Shown piece by piece: positions 44,794-56,979 of a stretch of 64,000 nucleotides of DNA. The translations under genes were made by a program, and so were the position numbers. How positions within the stretch are numbered: the stretch's first letter is position 1; every line of letters starts with the position of its first letter. The notes beneath the pieces were generated by a model. It was not told where the DNA came from, made no database searches, and saw nothing but the letters and a program-made list of their open reading frames with translations. Source of the DNA: Rhyacophila brunnea (taxonomy: Eukaryota > Arthropoda > Insecta > Trichoptera > Rhyacophilidae); NCBI GenBank assembly GCA_022495005.1, contig JAGYXB010001962.1:930001-994000 (forward strand), in the 5' to 3' direction.

Positions 44794-45887
44794 TATTCCA
44801 CATAACGAAATAAGCTATATCAAAATATAATATAACTTCACTTGTTTAAAGTATTTCCACTGTTTACCGATGCACACTCAAGCATTGACATTTATAATGG
44901 ATTTTAAAAGGTCTATAACTAGAAGAGACCAAGTCAGTACCTAATGGTTTGTGGAGCAATCAAAAATGATTGATGAGTGGATTTTAAAAAGTTATTTTCT
45001 ACAAATATGATTATATCTAGCATAAAACAATATGAATGTTTAATAAATTAGCATCAGTGTGAATGTTTGGAATAATTATTAGGTATTAATAACATTTAAC
45101 TAGTTACAATATATTACATATTATTATTGTGTAGTAGTGTTACTACAGATTATTTTCAATGTATTTTTTTTAGTAACGATTCGAACATTATTATTGTTTG
45201 GAAATTTATTGTATGAAAAGGTAGTTTTTATGACTTTATTAACTTCACATCGGTTTATTTTATAGAAAAATTATAAGTATCACAGAATGCAAGCTTGATG
45301 CGTAAATTGATTGAAATATTTCGCGCGATTTCCATCCTGCCTACAGGGTGTCCAAACGGATTCTGAAAGTTGTGAGTAAACAAACTGAACATGCCAAGTT
45401 AAAAGCCGCGGCAGGGAGTCCAATCACGGATCGTTTATTTACTAACACAGTTTTGTTTCTTCCTCAAAATTAAAGCAGGATTGAAAGGGGTGAATTAAGA
45501 AATACATTTGTGACCTTTTTGTGTGTGAGGTATTTTATTAATCAAACAAAATGCTGGGATGTTTACGATTTAATTAACTTGTTGTAGAAAAAAAAATGCA
45601 ATGTGTTGTCTGTTGTGTATGTTAGGTTGATCACTATAATATCGTGGACAAACCGTTGTCTTCATAGGTACCAGAGGAAATATAGATAACGGATTGGCTT
45701 CCTAACATAATATTATTATTATGTCTTCAGAGAGTTTGGAAGTTCTTTGTACACAGTCAGAAAATGACAATTTTAGAGAGGCTTTTAAGAGATTTGCAAC
45801 TTTATTACAGTTTGTATAAAGGTATGTGCGACAGTTAAACACTGCAAGGGTGAGAATGGTGAGATGCAGAGAGAGAATGCTCAGACC

Positions 45888-47023
45888 AGGGAACTCAGAA
45901 ATAATGGGAACTGAAATATCCAACGGGTAAGGCGATAGCAGGTAACCGTCTCGAGTAAGGAAGAATCCGGGTTAAACTTATACACGTGTCAAGAATACGT
46001 TGTACGTCTAATACTGAAAACTGCTCTCGGTTTATGCAATTACGCAGTTTACGCTCATTCAATGTTGGTGTATTACACACACTATTGCACGTGCATAATG
46101 CGTGCTTCATTTTCATAGGACACTCACACATTCAAAAACCCTGCTTCAACGTGCGGCGTATTGAATATAGCATATCGGTATTCTATTAATTATCTGTTCT
46201 GTGGCTCAGACCGAGGCGTGGTGAGAGACTGCATATCCAATCACTTGCCATCTGCTATTTATTGACATACGTACAATTGAATCATGCGTTGAAATGAATA
46301 TTCAATAAATTACTGATTAACTATTTTATTTAGTATACAATAATTGGATATTATGCTGACTGTAGATGAAATGAATATTAAGAAAATGAATATTATAATT
46401 ATTGAGGTCAGCTATTTTATTGAGTATGGAACTGGATACTGGTTGATTGTGGGTGAAAATGGATATTACAACTTTTGAAAGCAGTAGAATGCAGTTCTCT
46501 ACAAGACGGAGATGAGGTCAAATCATTAGAAAGTACCGACATCTTAATTTTTTAGAAATCACAACGGGGGCCTCCAAACTAGTCAGCGCTTCAAACGTCC
46601 ATGTAACTAAAATCACCGCTGTTTGAGTATATTTCGTAGAAATTCTCTAATCCTCAGAAGATAATATGTACCTATGCTAACAATTTTCCATACAATTTAA
46701 GACTAATAAATGAAAGAGGATGAACAAATAGTAAATAGAATTCCGATTGGCTATATACTAATATAGTAAATTTTGACGGAGGGTTTTGAATGTGTGAGTG
46801 TCGTACGAAAATGAACCACACATTATAGACGTGCAATCGTGTGTGTAATACGCCAATATTAAATGAGCGTCAATGCATAAACCGAGATCAGTTGTCAGTA
46901 TTCGACGTATGACGTATTCTTAACACGTGTTTAAATTTATCCCGTGTTCTTCCTTACTCGAGATCGGTTGCCTGCTTCTCCTTACCGGTTAGGTATTTCA
47001 GTTTCCATTATTTCTGAGTTCCC
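45888..47023. mobile_element. Family J element with about 300-bp terminal inverted repeats
   Basis: The left arm 45888-46205 (GGGAACTCAGAAATAATGGG) and right arm 46722-47023 (its complement ending GAGTTCCC) are inverted over about 300 bases. The centre (46206-46720) resembles 29040-29230. No coding frame. Confidence 0.85.
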
Positions 47024-47036
47024 ATGGCGGTACTTT

Positions 47037-47415
47037 GCTTAAGCGTCAATTACATTGAGCTTCTTTACGAGCTGTTTGTTGGCGAATTTAAAAGCGGGCG
47101 ATACAGCTACTGCGATTTGATGATTACACACAAAACTTTCCATTCGCTGAGAAGCCACAAGCCAGCAACTATTTTGACAGAACGTAGTTCGTTTTTTTAC
47201 CGGGAGGTTGCTACTGCGCTCTACTGCGCAGACGCAGTAGGCCCCATACGCCAGCGTGTAGCGTGTAAAGTTGACCGGCTTTCAACTTTTCTCGTTAGAG
47301 TGTTTACAACCTGCTTGTTAGCTTATTCGATGATTACACTGGGCGAGTTTACAGACAGATTGTAAATTCGCCAACAAATAGCTCGTAAAGAAGCTCAATG
47401 TAATTGACGCTTTAG
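47037..47415. mobile_element. Family G TIR element, copy 2
   Basis: The ends AAGCGTCAATTACATTGAGC and GCTCAATGTAATTGACGCTT form inverted repeats of about 55 bp with few mismatches. Directly abuts family J. Confidence 0.88.
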
Positions 47416-47868
47416 GAACGTCACTGCTACTCATAGCATTGCATTAAGAATTTGCAGTAATCATACAAAATTATTAATAATTCTAATCGGCATTTAATTT
47501 ATTAATGCCTTGATTCTACTCTGCTCTCGCAGATCAAATGAATGAATGAACACGAGTAAATAAAGTGAAATAACACGCTTAATGGCGTCGCTTGTATTTG
47601 CCAAACGTAGGGTTCTTCACTCTCCTTACTTTATGATGAAATGCTGTCACTTAAAACTATTTCTGATTACATTTAAAAAGATGCTTTAACGTTTTATAAT
47701 ATTACTGACTCAGAAATGAGAAACATTCCAGTAATACAGAAATATGCGGAAAGACAGATGATTGATTTGGTAGAATTCTACATTTATGTAATATTGTATA
47801 CATATTGTATAAAATCTGCCATTGATTCTGAAAAGACCAGTGTCGATTTTAAGTATGTTGAAGCTACT

Positions 47869-48355
47869 GAATTCGTGTCATGAAACTTGTACGTATGCGG
47901 TTCGCCGTATCACACTTCACCGTGTTAATGTTGTATCGGAAATAATATATGACCGTTTTGGGTCGTATAGTACTGACAAAAAATTCATATCTAAATAAAA
48001 CACGGTTCTTGTCGGCATACATTTTACAGGAAGCCAGCAGTAAACAAATTTTGAAAATAGTCGATATACTGGATTATAGGTTAGGTTAAGTTTTTATTCA
48101 TGAATTCATGAATTTTGCCAAATGAATTTTGAAATAATCCAGTAGATCGGCTATTTAAAAAATTTGTTTGCTGCTGGCTTCCTGTAAAGTGTAAACCGAC
48201 AAGAACCATGTTTTATTTATAGATGAATTTTATGTCAGTACTATACGACACAAAGAGGTTGGACGGTCTTTAATATACGCCATATATTTCCGATACGATA
48301 TTTCATGGAGTAGTGTGATACGGCGAACTGCATACGTACAAGTTTCCGGACACGA
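47869..48355. mobile_element. Family F long-TIR element with central F1 hairpin, uninterrupted copy
   Basis: The outer arms exceed 100 bp (GAAACTTGTACGTATGCGGT against ACTGCATACGTACAAGTTTC). The centre is an F1 hairpin (47997-48218) with GGTTAGGTTAAG in the loop. It gives the empty site of the RTE insertion at 18842. Confidence 0.88.
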
Positions 48356-49154
48356 TTTTTGTGTATCCAAATGTTTCTGAGAGAATTTAATCTGCAAGTA
48401 TAAATTATTATAATACCACACGGTTAGCCTAACATGGAATATTATTTACCTACGTATTATGAATAATACATTTTTTTTAGTTTTTGTAATCATTAATCTT
48501 ACCTATATGCTTACATGTAATAAGTAATAACAATGTATAAATGTACAACTAAATAAGGCTCAGCTGAGATTTCGTAACTTAATAATAATAGTAAAATATT
48601 AATCTTGTCAATATTAATAATTCGGCTATGTTGTCCATCACTGCACATGACTAATTTTAGCTCTGTTGGAGGGTTTATTTTGTTGATTTAATTCAGTTTT
48701 CTATCCGTGATATGATTTAAGAGTTTCGGATGCTCCGGTCATTAACATGTGGTGAAATATTTTAATATTTTCAAAGAATCACATCACGCCTCGGTTTACT
48801 AATAAGTCGCATAAAAACAACATACATACTTATATATTATTATGCGACATGTTTCTTTTCCGGGAAATTATCTATATTTAAATATTACGGATCATTTGTC
48901 ACCTTCTTAAATCCTTCATGTCTTATTTATCATCATCATTAACCTGGATTAATCCACTGCTGGATGAATGTTTCTCTAAACAGTGCAAACTGGTTCTACA
49001 CCTACTGCATGCCCCCCACATCCTATAGCGGGCCCCCAGGCCAGGATCTATGGCAGCCTCCCTACCTAGCGCTAAGGTTAAGGGCAGTGTGATTTTCTAC
49101 AGGTAGTTTCCCCTAGTGGTTTCCACGGAACCCCAGGGTTAAGAGCATATTTCA

Positions 49155-49775
49155 GTGAAACGGCAAATAATTTTCAACTATAGGCGCGACGAAATTTCGG
49201 ACTGGCTGCCAATCGGAGAGCGAAAGTCGAGCTGTGAACGCGTCAATTTGTTTTGTGATGGCGACAGGGGAATTAATTCTTAAATCGTGTAAAGATGACT
49301 AAATAACATTACCCATTTACTTGAAAAAGAAAACATTTCAATGAATATATCGTCACTGTTCTGGCAGAAGACACTAATTCGAAAAAATGACATATTGAGT
49401 TAGTTATACCAAAATGTTCCTTATTTCAAACTTTACCGTCTGGAAACCTTCTTAATAAATAAACAGTCTTTATTTTAAAGTCATCCTTATTACGATTACT
49501 TAATAAACTCACATGATAGACCATTTCAAACATTTTAAAAGCTTCAAAGTCAAATTACTCAAAACTAGTATTCTCTAGTTAGTGTGTTCTGCCAGAACAG
49601 AGACGATATTATTATCATTACTAATAGAACAATAAACATAACATTAAATGGACGCATGTTGAATTTTTATGACCAATTATGTTTTGTTCTGCACGCGTCG
49701 TTTGCACAATCTTCATGTCGCGTAGTCTCGATCGTTTTAGACCGTGCCCCAGCTGAAGTATAGCCTTAAGGGTAT
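49155..49775 (+). mobile_element. Family I element inside family A
   Basis: CAGTGAAACGGCAAATAATT at the left and CAGCTGAAGTATAGCC at the right; the family A text on either side is TTAAGAGCAT and TTAAGGGTAT, suggesting a duplication of about 9-10 bp. Confidence 0.85.
49350..49606. mobile_element. Family L mariner-like MITE, copy 2
   Basis: 257 bp, TA-flanked, the same length as the copy at 2140. The uninterrupted family I copy at 14805 shows the empty site with a single TA. Confidence 0.93.
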
Positions 49776-50408
49776 TCCGTGTATTTTTAGCGATTTTTAA
49801 ATAAACCCAGTTGATTTATTGAGTTGTTGGCACTCAGCATATTATGAAGCACTGATCGCGACCTCCTTTTGCTGTAGCCATGTAGCATGCAACCCTTTGC
49901 CATATTGGATAACAATAGCCATTGTATAAGTAAGAAGCACACTTAAAATAATTATAAAATAAAATTCTACTAGTGAATTATCATTTAATTATATCAGTCA
50001 TCATATCACATAACTCAGCCGCATATTTTGAAATGGGAAATAGCGCCACAGTCGATTTTTTCACTATTAGAACAAATTTGTGTTTTTCTCATTGCTACGC
50101 CGGGCCCCCTTTAAGCCCGGGCCCCAAGCTAGAGCCCTGACAGCACACCCTTTGTGGGGGGCATGACCTACTGTTTGTTATGTGGATTCCGTTGCCACAT
50201 ACTTCCGAAAAATTGAGCTATCACATCGACCCAGCCCAGCGGATTTTTGATTTAACTTTCCGATATTTTGTATTGACTTCATGGGCACCTTCAGGCACTG
50301 AATAATGTCCAGTATTTGTCTCTTCTTCGAACTGTGTCCAGTCAAAAGTTTTACCAAACTATATTATATACCTAGAATAATTACTCTTGATTGTTCCCTA
50401 ATCCTAAT

Positions 50409-50793
50409 CATGGCCCCCACATCCTGAAGCGGGCCCCCAGGCTAGGATCTTTGGCGGGCCCCCCGACCATCGCTATCGATAAAGGCAGTGTGACGCTCTA
50501 CAGTAGCGTTTTCCAAATCGTGTAGGTACGCGGTAAAATTAATGTGTACCTATATTTAGCGTTTTTTTGTACTTATATTTTAATTTATCCATTTGAATTA
50601 TGGAGTTGTACCGTACAATCACATAATTGTAAATAATAATATTATTGGAAGGAAAATAGCACCTTTTTTACTATTAATGCAACTTTGTAATGCGTGTTTA
50701 TCTCACTTATCCGGTCGACTCGCCTCGCTGGGCCTCTCCTGAGCCCGGGCCCCCAGGCTAGAGCCTTGTCAGCCCCCCTTTGTGGGGGCCATG
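50409..50793. mobile_element. Family A MITE, 385 bp
   Basis: CATGGCCCCCACATCC and TGTGGGGGCCATG flanked by a perfect octamer ATCCTAAT (50401-50408 and 50794-50801). Confidence 0.95.
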
Positions 50794-50985
50794 ATCCTAA
50801 TCCATAAACCATGATTACGCATGATTTAAAACTGTAAGATTCTTAATTGAATATCTATACACAATCGAGAAACACCTCAGAAACATACCTATCAGTGGCG
50901 AAGGGTAGAGGTAGGCTGTTAAGATCCGACATAATATTGTAAGTAGGTATACTAAACTTTGTCAGCCTATGGTATGTTCAACATT

Positions 50986-51380
50986 CGACCGTGTTTAGGA
51001 AAAAGGACGTAACCCTCACTGAACAAATTTTACAGGAGAGGCAAAAAACGTTTTTGGAGAGTTTTTAGTTTAATATTTTTTAAAAAATAGGCAAAGACAT
51101 TGGATGCATGATGATTGATGATTTGGTGTAATATATTTTCGATCTAATAATAATTAAAAAAGTTATTACAGAAAAATCATTAAAATTGAAGATAAATGCT
51201 TTTTTCCATAAATTAAAAATTAATTAATCTCAATTAAAACCTGAATTTAGATAATAATTCGGCATTTGCGGCTTACTTCCTTTTTATATAATGTGTATTT
51301 AGTTGTATACATTGTTAATATCTAATAAAAGCACTTTTCGAAAAATTGAGGGTTACGCCCTTTTTCCTAAACAAAGTCGA
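50986..51380. mobile_element. TIR element (GTTTAGGAAAAAGGRCGTAA), copy 2
   Basis: The inverted ends CGACCGTGTTTAGGAAAAAG and CTTTTTCCTAAACAAAGTCG-type, with the same interior as 6585-6946. It abuts a truncated family C head (CAGTGGCGAAGGGTAGAGG at about 50894). Confidence 0.83.
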
Positions 51381-51691
51381 TATGCAATTAATATTAATTA
51401 ATGTCTCTGTGATTCATAGCAGTGATACATTGTGCTGGGTGTCTACCAGTTCAGTTAACTTCATAGTGTCTTTTTCTGTCATTCGGCTCTGATTTCTGAG
51501 TAATGGCTCTTCGTCCATCTGGTGGCTCGCTTCATTATTATTCACAGAGGCGTACCTTCACACAGGGAACAGAGAATTAAAATCCTTTCAACTCAAAGAC
51601 TTTCGATTACATTAGGAGTAAAATATAATACACTATTCTCTTACGTATGGCATTTGAAAGCATTTATATATTATATAATAATGCCGCGCAT

Positions 51692-52026
51692 CATGGCCCC
51701 CACATCCTGAAGCGGGCCCCCAGGTCAGGATCTTTGTCGGCCCCCCCTACCTATCGCTAGGGTTAAAAGCAGTGTGACGCTCTACAGAAACGTTTTTCAA
51801 ATGGTGTTCCAGTTAAAATTAAGGGTATTCAGTGTATTTATTAGCGATTTTATGTATTTTTCAATAAATCTACTTGAGTTATGAAGTTTTCGAACATCGA
51901 CACAACGATCAAAGTTGTGATGACTGTGTTTATCTCACTTATAAGGTAGACACGCCATGCAGCACCCCCAGAGCCCGGGCCCCCAGGCTAGAGCCCTGTC
52001 AGCCCCCTCCCTTTGTGGGGGCCATG
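51692..52026. mobile_element. Family A MITE, 335 bp
   Basis: CATGGCCCCCACATCC and GTGGGGGCCATG flanked by a perfect octamer CCGCGCAT (51684-51691 and 52027-52034). Confidence 0.95.
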
Positions 52027-52299
52027 CCGCGCATAGATAATAATGCGGAGTATTTGTCTATTCATCACAACGGATTGTCTTTTGATACAACCTGTGAATT
52101 GGGAATTAAATGGAATACCTAGTACAAGTGTGAAAAAATTATCTTCAAATGAACCTGCAATTCGAAATCATGACGTGTAGATAATAAAATAAGTAAACCG
52201 GAATTCCTTTTTTTGCTTCACTTTCATATAGGATTTAGGTTCCATCTATAGGTAAAGTTGGTTCAAGTCTGTTTAATGAAAGCCAGGCGGGAACAGCGA

Positions 52300-52860
52300 C
52301 GATTTTTATGGGCGATTTCGCCAAATTCATGAATTCAAGAACGATAACCTAACGTAACTTAATTTAACCCAACCTAGCATAACATAGCCTTACATAACCT
52401 AACAAATAATCCAATATATCGAGGGTATACTGACAGAAAGCATTAACTCATTAAAACAAGTTCTGAGATAATCGCAAAAAGGACTATAATTTTTTTTCAA
52501 AGCGTTCTCCCACGTAGATTTTTTTATGATTTAAAAACATTTTTTCTACATTATAAAGACTAACCTTTATGGCAAACACAATATACGACATGTTACAAGT
52601 CCTGTATTTTGTATACGCAGAACGCATTAGGTCATTATCATGCTTTCTATCAGAATAAAAAAATAACAATGTTTCTATTTTTTCACCATTATATCCTATG
52701 CCTTTGTACGTTTTACCAGGACGTAGAATTGTCTACATTTTGGCATTTAAAATAGAAAAACAGCAAAAACATAAATAATGCGATCTGTCAGCATACCCTC
52801 GATAATATCGTCTATTTATAAAACCCGCTGGCTTCCACTAAACAAAAAAGAACCAAAAGG
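52300..52860. repeat. F1 hairpin element split by a TIR element
   Basis: CATGAATTCAAGAACG and CCTAACAAATAATCC are F1 parts. At 52421-52802 an element with ends CGAGGGTATACTGACAGA and TCTGTCAGCATACCCTCG is inserted in the middle of ATATCGGC. F1 resumes after it (CGTCTATTTATAAAACCCGC). Confidence 0.75.
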
Positions 52861-53129
52861 TTTTTCTTTGCAACTTTTTCAACTAGGGTTAAAACGTTAA
52901 TTTGTTGTAAAAGTTTTGAAAATAGCATTTTGTTTAATCTCACCCCATTTTTCGGTAGGTACTTATTCATTTCGTTATATTGTAGGTATTAAAAATAGTT
53001 CATGTTACTGATCACACTCAGCCTCTCAGGGTTGGATCTTTTTGACAGATTGACTCAAAATAACAGTCGACTTCGTAATAATATAAATATTAACATACGT
53101 ATTACGTACCTGGTTATGAAAATATTTTT

Positions 53130-53366
53130 TTCTTCTTTCGACCATGTCCGATCCTAATAGGATCATATGGGCCTCCACAGGGTGGAGGATTGTATTAACA
53201 GATTTTATTTTTACGATAAATGGATGTCAGCCACTTGCTCAACCTATTAGGTCCATACTCTGACTCATACATAAATTGAAAAACATTATGTGAACTTGCC
53301 AGACCCAGGATTCGAACCTGGGACCCTCGACACTATAAACCGGCGCTTCAGCCACGCGGCCATCGT
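53130..53366 (-). mobile_element. tRNA-derived SINE (S1), best copy
   Basis: Minus-strand head: box A TGGCTGAAGCG and box B GGTTCGAATCC at tRNA spacing, then the S1 body to TCGGACATGGTCGAAAG. It lies against a family M fragment. Confidence 0.9.
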
Positions 53367-53506
53367 GTTTTTATAAAAATAAATATGTTAGATTTTTTAT
53401 AAGGCCTATTTAGCTAAAATGGTCAAATTATTTTTTCCACGAAACGGAATGAAAATTTTGGCGATGTCATGAATCGGAACGGAGCTCTGGTTCATTTCGA
53501 GCCCTG
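53367..53506. mobile_element. Family M hAT MITE, truncated
   Basis: The right half (AATATGTTAGATTTTTTAT to CATTTCGAGCCCTG) matches 44555-44790 and 21879-22125. The left half is missing. Confidence 0.75.
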
Positions 53507-53992
53507 GGACAACAACCATATTAGAAATAGTTACAATGTATAAAAAGTGGGTGTGTAAATTCTGTTTTGTTTTTGTACGCCAATGCTAAATGAACGGATG
53601 CCTTCGTTATATGATTAGATGTTTTTTTCGTCATTTTATTAGACTATTCGCGGAACAGGAATCTCGTTCTGGATCAGCTCATCCGCCCACGGTTTCCGGA
53701 AATCAACAGCAATCTATCTAGATACTATATGCCAGGATTACATGTTAATAATTGTATGTAGGTACCTATCTATTACAATTCGCCGTATGACAATTCACCG
53801 TGAGCTATCGTATCGGAAAGAGATGGCTGTATAGCATTAGATGAAAAGATGACGTAAGCATTGCAGATAATGTTTCAATTTTATAAGATTCAATAAGAGA
53901 ATTAATGTGACATTGATTGGTGTCAAATATCTGATAATAATAACACTGTCATTAATATCAGATAGGGATGACTGATACTTATGACTGAGCAC

Positions 53993-54405
53993 CAGTGCCG
54001 TTCCTAGACAAAATGCCGCCCCTAGACAGCGCCAATATGCCGCCCCATTTTTTATACAGTGTTTTTTTAATCATCCTTTCATGACTCCAATATCTATGAA
54101 GTGTGTTAAATATATACCACTAAAACATATAAAATTTAATTTAGATATAAAAAGCGAATAAATAATAATAATAAATCTCTGAGTTTGAGGTTCCATTTGG
54201 TTGACACTTTGGGTTGTACTATTTAGCAATACACAGATTAATCATTTTTACAGTATTGTACTATGGTATTATTGTAATACTTACACGTAAACAAAATAAT
54301 TTTAGCTATTTCTACCTATATACCAAATCTCCTCGATTTGCCGCCCTTCGAGTAAATGCCGCCCCAATCGACGCTCAATCTGCCTACCCCCACGGGAAGT
54401 CACTG
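53993..54405. mobile_element. Family E hAT-like MITE, 413 bp
   Basis: CAGTGCCGTTCCTAGAC and CCACGGGAAGTCACTG flanked by a perfect octamer CTGAGCAC (53985-53992 and 54406-54413). Confidence 0.95.
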
Positions 54406-55009
54406 CTGAGCACCTACTTTCTAACCTACTAATGAATCATTTAGATTTTTTTATAAATAAATGTATACCCATACTATTATACTTATTTAAGTACTTTTAT
54501 TTTTTTATTTATTGAAGTCAACCAACAGGATCAGTCAACCAGAGAATAATTATTATAATATATAATAAAATAATATGTGATGGTCTCAATAACAGGCGGA
54601 CACAAAAAGCATAATAAATCAAATTAAATTAGATTAAATAATATATTAGGTACAGATGTAATGAATAATTAGTAGTAGGTAATCATTACAAAATAAGAGA
54701 AAAAAAAAACATAAAAAAGTATATACTTAATATAATATATAGATAAGACTGGCAATATAAGAAATGAAAAAATCAATAAAAAAAGCAGTCGTCTAGATAC
54801 AATTTTATTAGTCGTAAATTTTTGAGTAAGTAATTTAATTTGAAAGAGGCAAGAGAACAAAGCAGATCCACTCGACCACTGTAAAGATTCAAGGTTCTGC
54901 AGAGTTGATATTAATATTATAATATGAGATGATTGAATAATTACCAATTTACTTACCTGCGTATTTTATTCTCTCTTACCATTGTATTATGGTGGTTTTT
55001 ATTACGTAT

Positions 55010-55470
55010 TTTTACCACGTTTTTCTTAGCTCGTATTCTTGTTTGTCCGGTGGTTGTTTATCCAGTACAAATCTTGCGATCGATTTTTAACTAGCTTCCC
55101 GACTGTCTAGACATTTGAAACTTTTAGAATATATCAAGACACGATGCCAATGCATTCTTTTAATACTTTTAGCCATCTTTAAGTTTTTTCAGTTAATTCT
55201 GTTTTGTATGAAAATTTATTTCGGAAGAAATCCGTAATCCAATCCATTATTTTTGGTTGCTAAGGGGGTGGTCCTAGCAACTAAATAATTAATATATACG
55301 TGCGTTACTATGGAAATCAAAATGACATTTCAGTATTCTATATTGTGTTTGTTGCAAACTAGCAAAAAAATGATTTGTTGACAATTGCCATATTTGTCCT
55401 AAATTATTAATAGATAGAATTGTCAAGTTTATATGATTCAACAGAAAATTTTAAAAAGTGGTATATAAAA
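55010..55470. mobile_element. Family H TIR element, copy 3
   Basis: TTTACCACGTTTTTCTTAGC at the left; right end near TTTTAAAAAGTGGTA; interior hairpin GGTTGCTAAGGGGGTGG with CCTAGCAAC. Confidence 0.78.
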
Positions 55471-55852
55471 AGTTCTTTTTATCTTATAATATTATTAAGT
55501 GTTTTATTTATATATGAGTTTGATCTTAATCTATACGCATATACGGTCATCGGTTTCCGATACAACATCTCACGGTGGACAATGCTACGGATGGATGTCA
55601 GATGAACATCCATATTTATTTATCTTGTAGGTATCTTGAATAAAATCTCATAAAATAAACTTACCGAATAGGTATTCTGTTATGCCTACATGGAGATTAA
55701 ACAGATAAACAATATACAGTTTTCATGAAAACAACACACGTAGAATACGTCATAGAATATCAATAATTTATAATTACACATATTATTTTGGTGTGCGTCT
55801 GGGTCAATGTAATTATAAATACTTATTTTCTCGCCTTTCATACGCCGGTAAC

Positions 55853-56268
55853 CAATGACGTCCCTAGACAGAAGCTAGGCAGTGCCAAAATACCGCCTCA
55901 TTTTTTATACTTAGGTACAGTATTTTTTTTATCATCCTTCCATGACTACAATATCTAAGAAATGTGTTATTATTCGAATTATTAAAATCTGCTGGTGTCA
56001 TTTCTGGTCACCAAGGATGCCGAAAAGCAACCGAAGTAAACTAGACATCGCGAACCCAACAAAAAAAATACAGTCCTGTTAAACCTTTTGTGTCAATTAA
56101 TACATTATGTTTTCAACCAGTAAGCTGGATTTTTAATGGAAAGATATTTTCGTTATTACTAAGTTTATGTAGGTAGGTACCTAGCTATTTCTCCTCGATT
56201 TGCCACCCTTCGCGTAACTGCCGCCCCCAAGCGACGCTCAATCTGCCTACCCCCACGGGACGTCACTG
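55853..56268. mobile_element. Family E hAT-like MITE, 416 bp
   Basis: CAATGACGTCCCTAGAC and CCACGGGACGTCACTG flanked by a perfect octamer CCGGTAAC (55845-55852 and 56269-56276). Confidence 0.95.
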
Positions 56269-56399
56269 CCGGTAACCAAGATGTAAATCGAACATAATGT
56301 GACATGTAATGATGATTCATGCCTTTCAGATCCAGTGACTGCAGTCATATAAGATAGGATAAGTATATACTCAGAATATCAGTCCTATGCGACATTTCT

Positions 56400-56760
56400 T
56401 TTACGACGGGAGAAACTCGGCTACAAATCGCAGTCCTGAGTTACCAATGAATACGACAAAATATTCATCAGAATCATCACCGCCTTGCGCTACAAAGAAT
56501 TTTCCAGGGTTTTGCAAGGCGGTTTCATAGGCCCTGGCCGAATTCAAATTAGCAATACCCGATGCGGGTAGAAGAATAGTTTTCAACAAGGCATATTCTT
56601 TCAGCCGGCACAATTTTCATTTGACTAGCATCAAGTAGAGTAGTTTGCGTGCCAAAGTCCTTAAAGAAACTTGATAGTAAATGCGAGGTATCCATAAAGG
56701 CATAATGCGAGGTATCCAAAACATACCCGGCGTGAATTATATTTGAATTAGAATTTGTGC
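56400..56760 (-). pseudogene. Coding-like segment, not recognised
   Basis: Two overlapping minus-strand frames look more coding than the surroundings: one contains SSFFKDFGTQTTLLDASQMK, the next contains NLNSARAYETALQNPGKFF and DEYFVVFIGNSGLRF, ending at a stop at 56401. The switch of frame near 56570 suggests a frameshift in an old gene fragment. A 15-bp direct repeat (AATGCGAGGTATCCA at 56680 and 56704) lies in the upstream part. I do not recognise the family. Confidence 0.35.
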
Positions 56761-56979
56761 TTACTGTAAGTAGGGTAGGTATCGAGCACCGGCAAATTCA
56801 CTTAAGATTTATTTTATTTTGTTTGTTTAGGTTTTGGCTACGCAGTAGGTGGCTCAATCTCGAAGGCTTTGGGGATCTGAAATGTCTAGCCCGGGATATG
56901 AAGGTGTTCTGCATGTTGGTCACAAACCTTCGATAGAAGACGGCACCAATACGTCTTAGCGTAAGTGCTTGGCCAGAGT

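Larger units (their letters stand above)
49008..50165. mobile_element. Family A MITE with perfect TSD and two nested elements
   Basis: CATGCCCCCCACATCC at the left and GTGGGGGGCATG at the right, flanked by a perfect octamer ACCTACTG (49000-49007 and 50166-50173). It is split by family I (about 49155-49775), which is split by MITE L. Confidence 0.93.
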
